From NCBI RefSeq assembly GCF_050632745.1, contig NZ_JBODSD010000001.1, forward strand, positions 62,001-126,000: 64,000 nucleotides of DNA, in the 5' to 3' direction. Source of the DNA: Mumia sp050632745 (GTDB lineage: Bacteria; Actinomycetota; Actinomycetes; Propionibacteriales; Nocardioidaceae). Numbering within the stretch: position 1 is the first letter of the stretch; each line of letters begins with the position of its first letter. The notes under the pieces were generated by a model. It ran no database searches. It saw nothing but the letters and a program-made list of their open reading frames with translations, and was not told the origin of the DNA. Below, one piece after another: positions 37,137-46,602 of this stretch. The position numbers and the translations under genes are program-made.

Positions 37137-37861
37137 CGACCGACGCGGCCGGCTGGGCGATCCTTCGCCAGACCGTCATCGGGGCCGAGAACATCGAGGC
37201 CACGAGCAAGGAGCTGCGGGAGACCTTCGGACTCTCGGAGGGCTTCGCCGACCCGATCCTGGAGGAGATCGGCCTGGCCGACGAGACCATCCGGGTCGGG
37301 CCGCAGACGCACCTGGAGATCGTGGCCGGGCTCCACGACCGCGCGTCGATCTCCCAGTGGATCGCGAAGGGCGGCGGCGGTGGCGGCTACGCCCTCTCGA
37401 TCCAGGTGCCCGACGCGGCGCCGCTGGTCGCCGCCGCGCAGGCCGAGGGCGTCCGGCTGGTCGCCGACCAGGAGGTGTACGGCCACCGGATCGTGCAGCT
37501 TCACCCGAAGGACATGGGCCTGCTCGTCGAGCTGGACGAGATCGACGATCCAGGTGTGTGGTTCTGGGACGACATCGAGACGGCGACGCCCGCCGACCCG
37601 GTCATCGACGACGTCGTCGCGGTCGACGTGGCGTCGACCGACCCTGCCGCCCAGGCCGCGCGGTGGGCCCGGGTGTTCGGCATCGACGTCGAGGGCGCCG
37701 ACGGCGCACCGGAGCTCAGGCTGGGCCACCGGACGGTGCGGTTCGTCCGCGGCGACCGGCCGATGCTGACCGCGGTCGACGTCACCCTGGTGCCGGGCCA
37801 CGAGGACCGTGCGGGAGAGGTCGAGATCTCGGGCGTGGTGTTCCGCCTGAGCGAGTCCTGA
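37133..37861 (+). CDS. Glyoxalase-like (VOC superfamily) protein
   Basis: 242-residue protein whose layout fits two VOC half-domains: an N-terminal half with QTVIGAENIEATSKELRETF and a second after about residue 155. A Gly-rich stretch KGGGGGGYALSIQV lies in the first half. Metal ligands are not clear. VOC proteins include isomerases, epimerases and ring-cleaving dioxygenases; the co-transcription (ATGA overlap with the ligase, terminator after it) suggests a step on a CoA ester of the same pathway, such as epimerisation. Function is unproven. Confidence 0.75.
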   Translation: MTTDAAGWAILRQTVIGAENIEATSKELRETFGLSEGFADPILEEIGLADETIRVGPQTHLEIVAGLHDRASISQWIAKGGGGGGYALSIQVPDAAPLVAAAQAEGVRLVADQEVYGHRIVQLHPKDMGLLVELDEIDDPGVWFWDDIETATPADPVIDDVVAVDVASTDPAAQAARWARVFGIDVEGADGAPELRLGHRTVRFVRGDRPMLTAVDVTLVPGHEDRAGEVEISGVVFRLSES

Positions 37862-37883
37862 CCCTGCCACCACCCGCACGAGC

Positions 37884-37919
37884 AACGGGCCCGAGCTCAA
37901 CGAAGAGCTCGGGCCCGTT
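37884..37919. terminator. Bidirectional terminator, 15-bp perfect stem
   Basis: AACGGGCCCGAGCTC and GAGCTCGGGCCCGTT flank a 6-nt loop AACGAA between the convergent glyoxalase-like and ligase genes. The stem works in both directions. Confidence 0.9.
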
Positions 37920-37936
37920 CCCGTGCGTGCGGTGGG

Positions 37937-39547
37937 TCAGGCGCCGTACTGGCTGCGCAGCGACGTCTTGAGCAGCTTGCCGCTCGCGTTGAGCGGGAGA
38001 GCGTCGACGAACGCGACGCCGACGGGGCACTTGAAGTGCGCCATCCGCTCGCGCGACCACGCGATGATCTCCGCCTCCGTCACCGTGGCGCCGGGGGTCG
38101 GGACGACGACCGCGTACGCCGACTCGCCCCACCGCTCCGACGGCACCCCGATGACCGCGACCTGCGCGACCGCCGGGTGACCGGTCAGCGTGCTCTCGAC
38201 CTCGGCGGGATACACGTTCTCCCCGCCGGAGACGATCATGTCCTTCAGCCGGTCGTGCAGGTAGAGGTAGCCGTCCTCGTCGAACGAGCCGCCGTCCCCG
38301 GTGCGCAGCCAGCCGTCGGCGGTGATCGCCCCCTCGGTGGCTTCGGGGTTGCGCCAGTAGCGCTTCATCACGTGCCCCCCGCCGATGAGCACCTCGCCCC
38401 GCTCGCCCGGACCGAGGTCCTCCAAGGTGACCGGGTCGACGACGCGGACCGGCACGTTGGGCATCGGCCGTCCGACCGAGCGCAGCCGGTGTGCCGTCTC
38501 GGGGGTCGGGCGGTGGTCCTCCGGCGACAGCATCGTGACGCCGCCGGTGGACTCGGTGAGCCCGTACGACTGGAGGAACTTGCAGCCGAACACGTCGGTC
38601 GCCTCGCGCAGCACCGGCTCCGGGATCGGCGACGAGCCGTAGATGAGGTACTTCAGCGCGCTCCAGTCGGCCGTCCGCGCCTCGGGCTGCGCCACCATGA
38701 ACTGGATCAGCGTCGGCACGGCGACCGCGTGCGAGACGCGGTACTCCTGCAGGATCGCGAGCAGGTCCGCCGGCGAGGTCTGGTTGCGCAGCAGCAGCGC
38801 GGCACCGTTCACTCCGGCGACGAGGGCGAGCCCCAGTCCGGAGACGTGGAAGAACGGCACCGGCGCCAGCGCGACCGACGTCGTGTCCAGGTCGAGGAGG
38901 TAGTGCATCGCCGCGATGGCCTTGCCGATGTTGGGGCCCGTCAGCTCGATGCCCTTCGGGTAGCCCGTCGTCCCGGACGTGTAGAACATCAGCGCGGTCT
39001 CGTCCGGCCCGCGGGAGTAGCCGGGGTCGGCGACCGGGACGTCGGCGAGCCAGGCGTCGTACGCGGTGGCGCCCGGGTGCTCGTCGATCGTGACGACGAG
39101 GCGGACCCCGGCCTCGCGCGCGACCTCGGCGAGATGCTCCATGCCGCGTCCGAGGACGATCGCGGCGGGCTCGGCGTTGCCGAGGATGTACGCGACCTCC
39201 GGTGCCGCGAGGCGGAAGTTCAGCGCGGTCGGGACGCCGCCCATCTTGGACGCGCCGTACATCACCGCGAGGAACGACGGGGCGTTCTCGCCGACGTACG
39301 CGACCCGGTCGCCGGGCTCGACACCTGCCGCCAGGAGCGCCTGCGCGACCTGGCTCGCCTCGTCGTCGAGCTCGCGGTACGTCGTCGGTCCTGCCGGCGT
39401 GATGACGGCGGCGGCCTCGGGCGTGGCCGCGGCACGACGGCGCGTGATGTCCTCGAGACGCTCGACGCGGGTGCCGTCCGGGTGCAGCGCGTACTCGGGG
39501 TCGCGGTACTCAGGCGGGGTGGGGACCAGGGTGAGGGTGGTGGCCAT
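37937..39547 (-). CDS. Acyl-CoA ligase (AMP-forming), copy 2
   Basis: 536-residue adenylate-forming CoA ligase. Motifs: MFYTSGTTGYPKGI, QSYGLTEST, LRTGDGGSFDEDGYLY and the terminal PLNASGKLLKTSL with the catalytic Lys. It is about as close in layout to copy 1 as paralogues of one pathway would be (shared ALNFRLxxxEVAxILGxAEPAAI region). ATG 39547 overlaps the stop of the DapB-fold gene (TGATG). Last gene of a leftward operon SDR-DapB-like-ligase. Confidence 0.93.
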   Translation of the reverse strand: MATTLTLVPTPPEYRDPEYALHPDGTRVERLEDITRRRAAATPEAAAVITPAGPTTYRELDDEASQVAQALLAAGVEPGDRVAYVGENAPSFLAVMYGASKMGGVPTALNFRLAAPEVAYILGNAEPAAIVLGRGMEHLAEVAREAGVRLVVTIDEHPGATAYDAWLADVPVADPGYSRGPDETALMFYTSGTTGYPKGIELTGPNIGKAIAAMHYLLDLDTTSVALAPVPFFHVSGLGLALVAGVNGAALLLRNQTSPADLLAILQEYRVSHAVAVPTLIQFMVAQPEARTADWSALKYLIYGSSPIPEPVLREATDVFGCKFLQSYGLTESTGGVTMLSPEDHRPTPETAHRLRSVGRPMPNVPVRVVDPVTLEDLGPGERGEVLIGGGHVMKRYWRNPEATEGAITADGWLRTGDGGSFDEDGYLYLHDRLKDMIVSGGENVYPAEVESTLTGHPAVAQVAVIGVPSERWGESAYAVVVPTPGATVTEAEIIAWSRERMAHFKCPVGVAFVDALPLNASGKLLKTSLRSQYGA

Positions 39548-40602
39548 CAGGACTCCCGGGGCATCTGGAACGGGGCGAACACCGGCGGCTCGAAGATGCC
39601 CGGCGGTGCCTCGACGACCGGACGGATCGCGCGCAGGGCGGGTCCTGCGGTGACGAACTGTCCGGCGGTGGTGCGGCTGGTCGGGTCGTCGGGCTCGACC
39701 AGGTTGACCGTCATGACCATCTCGGGCTTGCCGTGGACGTGGATCTCCCAGTGGTCGCGACCGGCGTACTCCTCGCGGTCGGGCTCCATCGTCCAGATGA
39801 TCGCGAGGGTGAGGAACGGGCGGCCGTCGCGCATCGCGTGCCAGCGCCACTCGGTGGAGCCGACCGTGCCCGCGGCGATGCGCCCGGCCGCGACCTCGAG
39901 GTCGCGCGAGGCGGGGACGACCACGTGGTCGGGAACCACCTCGTCGTACGTGACGCCCATCCGCTCGCACATGAACGCGATGGTCTCGAGGTACAGCGAG
40001 GCGTAGAGGGTCGGCAGCGGGCCGGAGCCGTCGAGCGTCGCGGGGTCCGACCCCATGCCCATCACCGTGAACGCGAAGTCCGGGTCCGGCATGCGCCGGG
40101 CGTCGAGCACCTCGTCGATGGTGATGCGGTCGAGCGTCATGCTCGCCCCGGTGAGGGCGAGCGCGAGACGCTCGCCGATGATCCCGGGGCTGACCCCGAC
40201 GCCGAAGAGCGTGCTCGAACCCTTCTCGCACGCCTCGAGGAACATCGCCTCGCGCTCGCTGCCGTGCGCGCGGGGGAAGTGCTGTCCCGCGGTGGTGATG
40301 ACGTTCACGCCGGCGCCGAGGAGGCGCAGCAGGTCCTGGTCGTGCTTCTCGTACGGCACCTGGAGGCGGGGAGCGTGCATGACGACGTCGGGCTCGGCGG
40401 CGAGGATCTCGTCGACGTCGCGGGTCGCGAGCACCCCGGTCGCCGGGCGGCGCGCGATGTCGCCGGCGTCGCGTCCGACCTTCTTGTCGCCGTAGACGTA
40501 GAGCCCCACGAGCTCGAGGTCGTCGCGGTCGAGGACCCCGCGCAGGATCGTCTTGCCGACGGCTCCGGTCGCCCACTGCGCGACCCTGATCGGCCGGCTC
40601 AC
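39547..40602 (-). CDS. DapB-fold NAD(P)-dependent dehydrogenase of unknown substrate
   Basis: 351 residues from GTG 40602, which overlaps the SDR stop (GTGA). The N-terminal Rossmann domain starts RVAQWATGAVGKTILRGVL and resembles dihydrodipicolinate reductase and 2,4-diaminopentanoate dehydrogenase; the C-terminal part (from about residue 140) is a larger substrate domain with TIDEVLDARRMPDPDF and RDHWEIHVHG. These 'NAD(P)H-dependent amine dehydrogenase family' proteins are frequent in actinobacterial lipid and aromatic catabolic clusters, but their reaction is not known to me. It probably handles an aldehyde, ketone or amine intermediate. Confidence 0.8.
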   Translation of the reverse strand: MSRPIRVAQWATGAVGKTILRGVLDRDDLELVGLYVYGDKKVGRDAGDIARRPATGVLATRDVDEILAAEPDVVMHAPRLQVPYEKHDQDLLRLLGAGVNVITTAGQHFPRAHGSEREAMFLEACEKGSSTLFGVGVSPGIIGERLALALTGASMTLDRITIDEVLDARRMPDPDFAFTVMGMGSDPATLDGSGPLPTLYASLYLETIAFMCERMGVTYDEVVPDHVVVPASRDLEVAAGRIAAGTVGSTEWRWHAMRDGRPFLTLAIIWTMEPDREEYAGRDHWEIHVHGKPEMVMTVNLVEPDDPTSRTTAGQFVTAGPALRAIRPVVEAPPGIFEPPVFAPFQMPRES

Positions 40603-41369
40603 TGCTTGGTCCTGAGCTCGGTCGCGAACAAGAGCTTGCCGAGCCCGCGCTCGTAGCGGACGGGGTCGCGCGCGAGCCGGGCGCGCGAGTCGATCGCCAT
40701 CCGGTCGGTGTCGCAGACCCACTCGCCCCGCTCCATCGCCCGCAGGCCCGTCGCGGCGATGTCGCGCGGCGCCTCCTTGGCGCCCTCGACGTGCGAGGCC
40801 ATGCGCGTGTCGACCGAGCCGACGATGAGCGAGGTGACGGAGATGCCGTACTGCTCGAGCTCGGCGCGGGCGATGCCGCCGAGGTAGAGGGCGGCGGCCT
40901 TGGACGGCGAGTAGCCGCCCATGAACGCGGTGGGGGCGATCGCGGCGACCGAGAGGACGTTGACGAACGAGCCGCCACCGTTGGCCGCGAGCACCGGAGC
41001 GAACGCGCGAGTCGTCCGCAGCGGTCCGAAGTAGTTGACCTCCATCTCCGCGCGTGCGGCGTCGGGGTCCTTCGCCTCGATGAGGCGGTCGCCGGCGTGC
41101 AGGCCGGCGTTGTTGACCACGACGTTGGCGTCGGCGCAGGCCTTGGCCGCCGCCTCGACGTCGGCGTCGCTGGTCACCTCCAGCGGCACGATCTCGGCCC
41201 CGGTGGCCCGGAGCTCGTCGGTCACGGAGTCGAGGTCGCGCACCCCGGCGTAGACCTTCGCGGCTCCACGGGCGAGGGCCTCCTCGACGAAGGCGAGGCC
41301 GATGCCGCGGTTGGCTCCGGTGACGACGACGCGCGCGCCCTCGACGGAGGCGCCGCGCAGGGCGCTCAT
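40599..41369 (-). CDS. Short-chain dehydrogenase/reductase
   Basis: 256-residue classical SDR. TGANRGIGLAFVEEAL is the cofactor motif and NNAGLH the structural one; LSVAAIAPTAFMGGYSPSKAA holds the Ser and the YSPSK catalytic pair. The C-terminal region (RARLARDPVRYERGLGKL) is longer than in minimal SDRs. First gene of the leftward operon SDR-DapB-like-ligase, divergent from livG. It likely oxidises an alcohol or reduces a carbonyl in the same pathway; substrate unknown. Confidence 0.9.
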   Translation of the reverse strand: MSALRGASVEGARVVVTGANRGIGLAFVEEALARGAAKVYAGVRDLDSVTDELRATGAEIVPLEVTSDADVEAAAKACADANVVVNNAGLHAGDRLIEAKDPDAARAEMEVNYFGPLRTTRAFAPVLAANGGGSFVNVLSVAAIAPTAFMGGYSPSKAAALYLGGIARAELEQYGISVTSLIVGSVDTRMASHVEGAKEAPRDIAATGLRAMERGEWVCDTDRMAIDSRARLARDPVRYERGLGKLLFATELRTKQ

Positions 41370-41472
41370 GCCGACGCCCCGAGGAGGGAGGCGGCGCGCG
41401 GGTGCGGGGAAGGGAGGGGACCGGCGTCTGTCACGAGCACGCGTCCTTTCTGGGAAGAGGTCCGCACTTCTG

Positions 41473-41502
41473 TTGACGGACTCACTCTGCTTGCTGTAGT
41501 AA
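41473..41502 (+). promoter_or_regulatory. livG promoter with shared 18-bp box
   Basis: TTGACG (41473-41478), an 18-nt spacer and TAGTAA (41497-41502) fit a housekeeping sigma promoter. The 18-bp box ACTCTGCTTGCTGTAGTA (41484-41501) overlaps the spacer and -10 and recurs before the SCP-x-like thiolase. Confidence 0.65.
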
Positions 41503-41526
41503 TCTCTATCACACCGCTAACTGAAG

Positions 41527-41540
41527 TGTCACCTGTCACC
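41527..41540 (+). promoter_or_regulatory. Tandem TGTCACC half-sites before livG
   Basis: Two adjacent copies of TGTCACC (41527-41533, 41534-41540) lie just 14 nt before GTG 41554, downstream of the predicted transcription start. They match the half-site family of the inverted repeat at 31642 (GGTGWCA on one strand). Confidence 0.45.
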
Positions 41541-41553
41541 AGGAAGGCTTCGC

Positions 41554-42359
<806 letters not shown>

Positions 42360-42363
<4 letters not shown>

Positions 42364-43067
42364 GCCTCCTCTCGATCCGCGACCTGCGCGCGGGATACGG
42401 CTCCGCGGACGTGCTCCACGGCATCTCGATGGACGTCGACGCCGGCCAGGTCGTCGTCGTCCTCGGCGCCAACGGTGCCGGAAAGACCACCACGATGCGG
42501 GCCATCGCAGGCCTCATCGCGCGCCGCGGCACCGTCGAGCTCGACGGCAAGCCGCTCGGCAAGCGCCCCGAGCAGGTGGTCGGCGCCGGGGTCAGCCTCG
42601 TCCCGCAGGGGCGCGGCACGCTCGGCCAGCTGACCGTCCACGACAACCTCCGGGTCGGGGCCGCGCTCCGCAACGACAAGGACGGGATCGCGGCGGACAT
42701 CGAGCGCTGGACCGAGGTCTTCCCGGTCCTCGGCCGGCGCTCGCACCAGGTCGCCGGCTCGCTGTCCGGAGGCGAGCAGCAGATGCTCGCCGTCGCCCGG
42801 GCGCTGATGAGCCGACCACGCCTGCTGCTCTGCGACGAGCCGAGCCTCGGACTCGCGCCGATCGTCGTGCAGGAGCTGTTCGCGACGCTCGGCAGCATCA
42901 ACGAGACCGACGGCACCGCGCTGCTCATCGTCGAGCAGAACGCCGAGCTGGCGATGGATCTCGCCGACACCGTCTACCTGCTCGACGTCGGCACGATCGC
43001 CGCCGTCGGCACCCCGTCCGAGTTCCGGTCCGACGACGCGGTGCGCAGCGCGTACCTCGGCTACTAG
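42360..43067 (+). CDS. livF: LivF-type ABC importer ATPase
   Basis: 235-residue second ATPase of the importer. Walker A GANGAGKTT, signature SLSGGEQQMLAVARAL and Walker B LLLCDEPSLGLAP are intact, and the end AVRSAYLGY is the common LivF terminus. Start ATG 42360 overlaps the livG stop. An 8-nt gap leads to the permease gene. Confidence 0.94.
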
Positions 43068-43075
43068 GAGTCCCC

Positions 43076-43972
43076 GTGGAGCTCTTCCTCGAACGTCTCA
43101 TCACCGGCCTGACCAACGGGTCGGTCTACGCCCTCCTCGCCCTCGCGCTCGTCGTCGTCTTCCGCGGAACCGGCACGCTCAACTTCGCGCAGGGCGAGCT
43201 GGCGCTCTTCACGACCTTCTTCGCGTGGTGGCTGACGACGCAGTCGATGCCCGTGTGGATCGCGATCATCGCCTCGCTCATCGCGGGCTTCGTGCTCGGC
43301 GCGCTGATCGAGCGCCTGCTCATCCGCCCGGTGCAGCGGCGCAACGACATGGCCGTCCTCATCGTCGCGCTCGGGTTGTTCACCGGCTTGAACTCACTAG
43401 CGGGCCTCATCTGGGGCAGCGAGACCAAGATCATGCCGAGCCCGTTCCCCAACGGCATCGACGACTACCTCTCGATCGGCGGCGCCCGTCTGTACTTCGA
43501 CGCGCTCGGGGTCATGGGTGCGCTCGTCGCGCTGATGATCGTGCTGACGCTGCTGTTCCGCTACACCCGCGTCGGGCTGCACATGCGTGCGGTCGCCGAC
43601 AACGGGGAGTCCGCGACGCTCGCCGGCGTGCGGACCAGCCGGATCCTCGCGATCGGGTGGGGCCTGTCCGGTGCGATCGGCGCGCTGGCGGGCGTGCTCG
43701 TCACGCCGCTGGCACCGCAGCAGCTCGGTCTGACGACGATGTTCCACGTCTTCATCGCCGCCTCCGCCGCAGCGCTCTTCGGCGGGCTCGACAGCCTGAC
43801 CGGTGCCGTGGTCGGCGGCATCACGATCGGCGTCCTGGAGGCGATGCTCACCGGCTACGTCTCCTTCATCGGCGGATCGCTCCAGCAGACCTCGTCGCTG
43901 TTCATCATCGTGGCGATCCTCTTCCTGCGTCCCAACGGCCTCTTCGGAACCAAGCGATTGGTGAGGGTATGA
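43076..43972 (+). CDS. livH: LivH-type ABC importer permease
   Basis: 298-residue permease with about eight membrane helices. GLTNGSVYALLALALVVVF and LNFAQGELALF near the N-terminus and RAVADNGESATLAGVRTSR in the central loop are LivH signatures, the last being the ATPase-coupling EAA-like loop. GTG 43076 start with AGGAG just before it (the livF stop TAG lies in the ribosome site). The stop overlaps livM by ATGA. Confidence 0.94.
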   Translation: MELFLERLITGLTNGSVYALLALALVVVFRGTGTLNFAQGELALFTTFFAWWLTTQSMPVWIAIIASLIAGFVLGALIERLLIRPVQRRNDMAVLIVALGLFTGLNSLAGLIWGSETKIMPSPFPNGIDDYLSIGGARLYFDALGVMGALVALMIVLTLLFRYTRVGLHMRAVADNGESATLAGVRTSRILAIGWGLSGAIGALAGVLVTPLAPQQLGLTTMFHVFIAASAAALFGGLDSLTGAVVGGITIGVLEAMLTGYVSFIGGSLQQTSSLFIIVAILFLRPNGLFGTKRLVRV

Positions 43973-45108
43973 CGACCATCGACGACGCGGCCGCGACGGC
44001 TGCCGCGAAGACCGGGGACACCCCCGGCCGCGCCCCCCGCGGTCCGCGCTTCCTGATCGTCCAGGGCAGCTGGCAGTACCGGGGGCTCCAGCTCCTCGGC
44101 GTCGCCGTGGTGGCGCTGCTGCTGCTCTGGGGCGCAGGGCAGCCCGCCTTCCGCATGGGCCAGTTCACCAACGTCTTCATCATCGCGATCGCGATCGCGG
44201 GCCTGAACGTGGTGACCGGCTACACGGGCCTGCTCTCCATCGGGCACTCGGCGTTCTTCGGCCTCGGCGCCTACACGACGGGCATCCTGATCGTCGAGCA
44301 GCAGTTCGCGCCGCTCAACACGATCCCGATCGCCGTCGGGCTGTGCTTCGTGCTCGGTCTCCTCGTCGGGCTCCCGTCGCTGCGGATCCACGGTCTCTAC
44401 CTCGCCCTGGTCACCCTCGCGGTCGGCGTCTCCTTCCCGGAGATCGTGCGGCGTGCCGAGGAGCTGACCGGCGGTGCCGCCGGCATGGTCGTGCGCTCGC
44501 GCTTCCTCGCCCCGCCGGAGTGGACGGGTCTGGTCCGAGCAGAGCGCGGCATCTGGATGTTCTGGTTCTCCGCCGCCGTCCTCGCCGTCGTGATGCTGCT
44601 CGTCCGCAACCTCGTCAAGAGCCGCTTCGGTGTCGCCATGCGCGCCGTCCGCGACAACGAGATCGCGGCCGCCGCCAACGGCATCAGCGTCGCGCGGACC
44701 AAGATCGTGGCGTTCGGCATCTCCGGCGCGATCACCGGTCTCGCCGGCTCTCTGTTCACGATGTACATGGGCGCGCTGTCGCCGGACGGCTCGTTCACGC
44801 TGATGAAGTCGATCGAGTTCATCACCGGTCTGGTCCTCGGCGGCGTCGCTACCCAGCTCGGCCCGCTCGTGGGCGCCGTGGCCGTCGTGTTCCTCCCGTA
44901 CTGGACCGCGTCCTACACCGAGGGCCCGCTCGCGGGCGTGGTGTTCGGCATCGTCCTCATCATCATCGTCTTCCTGATGCCCGAGGGCATCGTCGGCCGG
45001 ATCGGGCTCCTGATCCGCAAGGTCGTCCACGTCATCCCATCGGACCACCCACGCCTCCGGCGCGTCGACGCGGAAGGACCTCCCTCGCCGGCACGCTCCC
45101 CGCTCTGA
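43969..45108 (+). CDS. livM: LivM-type ABC importer permease
   Basis: 379-residue permease with about nine helices after a hydrophilic N-terminal extension of about 40 residues. GYTGLLSIGHSAFFGLGAYT is the LivM signature, and RAVRDNEIAAAANGISVARTK the coupling loop. ATG 43969 overlaps the livH stop. After the last helix a basic segment of about 30 residues faces the cytoplasm. Confidence 0.94.
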   Translation: MTTIDDAAATAAAKTGDTPGRAPRGPRFLIVQGSWQYRGLQLLGVAVVALLLLWGAGQPAFRMGQFTNVFIIAIAIAGLNVVTGYTGLLSIGHSAFFGLGAYTTGILIVEQQFAPLNTIPIAVGLCFVLGLLVGLPSLRIHGLYLALVTLAVGVSFPEIVRRAEELTGGAAGMVVRSRFLAPPEWTGLVRAERGIWMFWFSAAVLAVVMLLVRNLVKSRFGVAMRAVRDNEIAAAANGISVARTKIVAFGISGAITGLAGSLFTMYMGALSPDGSFTLMKSIEFITGLVLGGVATQLGPLVGAVAVVFLPYWTASYTEGPLAGVVFGIVLIIIVFLMPEGIVGRIGLLIRKVVHVIPSDHPRLRRVDAEGPPSPARSPL

Positions 45109-45173
45109 ACCCGACCGGCGAACCCGGACAGGACCCCACAACCACCCCTCATCCCATGACGAAGGATCTTCAG

Positions 45174-46460
45174 ATGAAGCGACTCGTACGTGCGGCGGCC
45201 GCCGTGTCCGCCACGGCACTCGTGCTCACCGCATGCGGCTCCAACTCCGGAGCCTCCGACGACGACAGCGCCTCGGGCGCCAGCGGCGTCGTCTCCGCCG
45301 ACGACTGCGCCGACCCGGACGCAGCCACCGCGGAGATCACCGACACCCTCAAGGTCGGCTGGACCGCCGCGACGTCGGGTCCGCTCGCCGACGCGGTCGG
45401 CAACGTGATCGAGGGCATGGAGGCGCGCTTCGCCGTCGCCAACGAGGCCGGCGGCATCGACGGCGTCAAGCTCGAGGTCGTCGTCAAGGACGACGCGTTC
45501 AACCCCGAGCGCGCCAAGGCCAACGTGGGCGAGCTGATCCAGAAGGACAAGGTCGACGTCCTCGACACCTTCGGCTCCGGCCAGGTCGACGCGATCGCCG
45601 ACGACCAGAACGACGCCTGCGTCCCGCTGCTCTTCGCGCAGGCCAGCGTGCCGGCGTACCGCGACGCCGAGAACTTCCCGTGGACGACGGAGTACCTGCC
45701 GTCGGCCGACGTGGAGATGGAGGTCGTCGTCGAGAGCCTCAAGCAGAAGTACCCCGACGGCGCCGACGTCGCGCTCGCGGTCAACCAGACCGAGTCCGGC
45801 CAGGGCATCGCCGACGGCTTCAAGAAGGCCGTCGAGGGCACGAACCTGAAGATCGTGGCCGAGGAGCCGCTCACCGACCCGAAGACCGCGGCGTCCAGCC
45901 TCAAGGCCAGCGGCGCCCAGGTTCTCGTCGACGCCGGCGTCACCACCGACTGCCTCGCGATCACGCAGGCCATCGGGCGTGTCGGCTGGAAGCCGGAGAC
46001 GGTCATCCAGCCGTCCAACTGCGCTGACGGCGAGACCCTGTACGAGCCCGCCGGCGACGCCGCCGACGGCCAGCAGATCATGCGCTGGCTGAAGGACCCG
46101 GCCAACGTCGAGTTCGAGAACGACGCTGCCGTCAAGGAGTACCTGGAGCAGTCCGCCGCCAACGGTGCCGACTCGCCGACCAACAGCTACACCGTCAACG
46201 GCTGGGCGATCGCCGACCTGATGATCGACAACTTCACCCGCGCCGCGGAGTCGGAGGACGGCCTGTCGCGCCTCTCGATCATGGAGGCCGCTCGTACGCA
46301 GGACTACCAGCCCCCGATGTTCATCGACGGCATCAAGTTCAAGATGAGCCCGACCCAGTCGTTCGGCATCCTCGCGTTCAAGCCCTACACCTGGGACGCG
46401 GCCGGCAAGACCTTCGTCGCGGCCGGTGACGTCATCGACATCTCGTCCGAGTACCAGTGA
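45174..46460 (+). CDS. LivK-type substrate-binding lipoprotein
   Basis: 428-residue lipoprotein: signal peptide with lipobox LTAC (Cys21), a Gly/Ser/Asp-rich linker, then a two-lobed type I periplasmic-binding domain (DTLKVGWTAATSGPLADAVG starts lobe 1). It captures the ligand outside the membrane and delivers it to LivHM. ATG 45174 is favoured by GAAGGA seven nt upstream; ATG 45156 is possible. The ligand is unknown; the lobe sequence has no clear amino-acid-binding signature, and the surrounding genes point to an organic acid. A strong hairpin follows. Confidence 0.92.
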   Translation: MKRLVRAAAAVSATALVLTACGSNSGASDDDSASGASGVVSADDCADPDAATAEITDTLKVGWTAATSGPLADAVGNVIEGMEARFAVANEAGGIDGVKLEVVVKDDAFNPERAKANVGELIQKDKVDVLDTFGSGQVDAIADDQNDACVPLLFAQASVPAYRDAENFPWTTEYLPSADVEMEVVVESLKQKYPDGADVALAVNQTESGQGIADGFKKAVEGTNLKIVAEEPLTDPKTAASSLKASGAQVLVDAGVTTDCLAITQAIGRVGWKPETVIQPSNCADGETLYEPAGDAADGQQIMRWLKDPANVEFENDAAVKEYLEQSAANGADSPTNSYTVNGWAIADLMIDNFTRAAESEDGLSRLSIMEAARTQDYQPPMFIDGIKFKMSPTQSFGILAFKPYTWDAAGKTFVAAGDVIDISSEYQ

Positions 46461-46472
46461 GCCGCTGAACCC

Positions 46473-46520
46473 GTCCGCCGCGCGTCCCGAGGTGCCATGG
46501 CCTCGGGACGTGCGGCGGAC
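46473..46520 (+). terminator. 20-bp-stem terminator after the liv operon
   Basis: GTCCGCCGCGCGTCCCGAGG (46473-46492) pairs with 46501-46520 with a single mismatch, loop TGCCATGG, 12 nt after the livK-type stop. It ends the liv operon, so the following ligase gene needs its own promoter between 46521 and 46602, or read-through. Confidence 0.9.
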
Positions 46521-46602
46521 GTTCCAGCGCTCGAGCACAGGTCGGGCGCTCCATCCGATTTCGACGCTTCAAACCGATTCAAGGCAGCAGGAGGCGGGCA
46601 GC

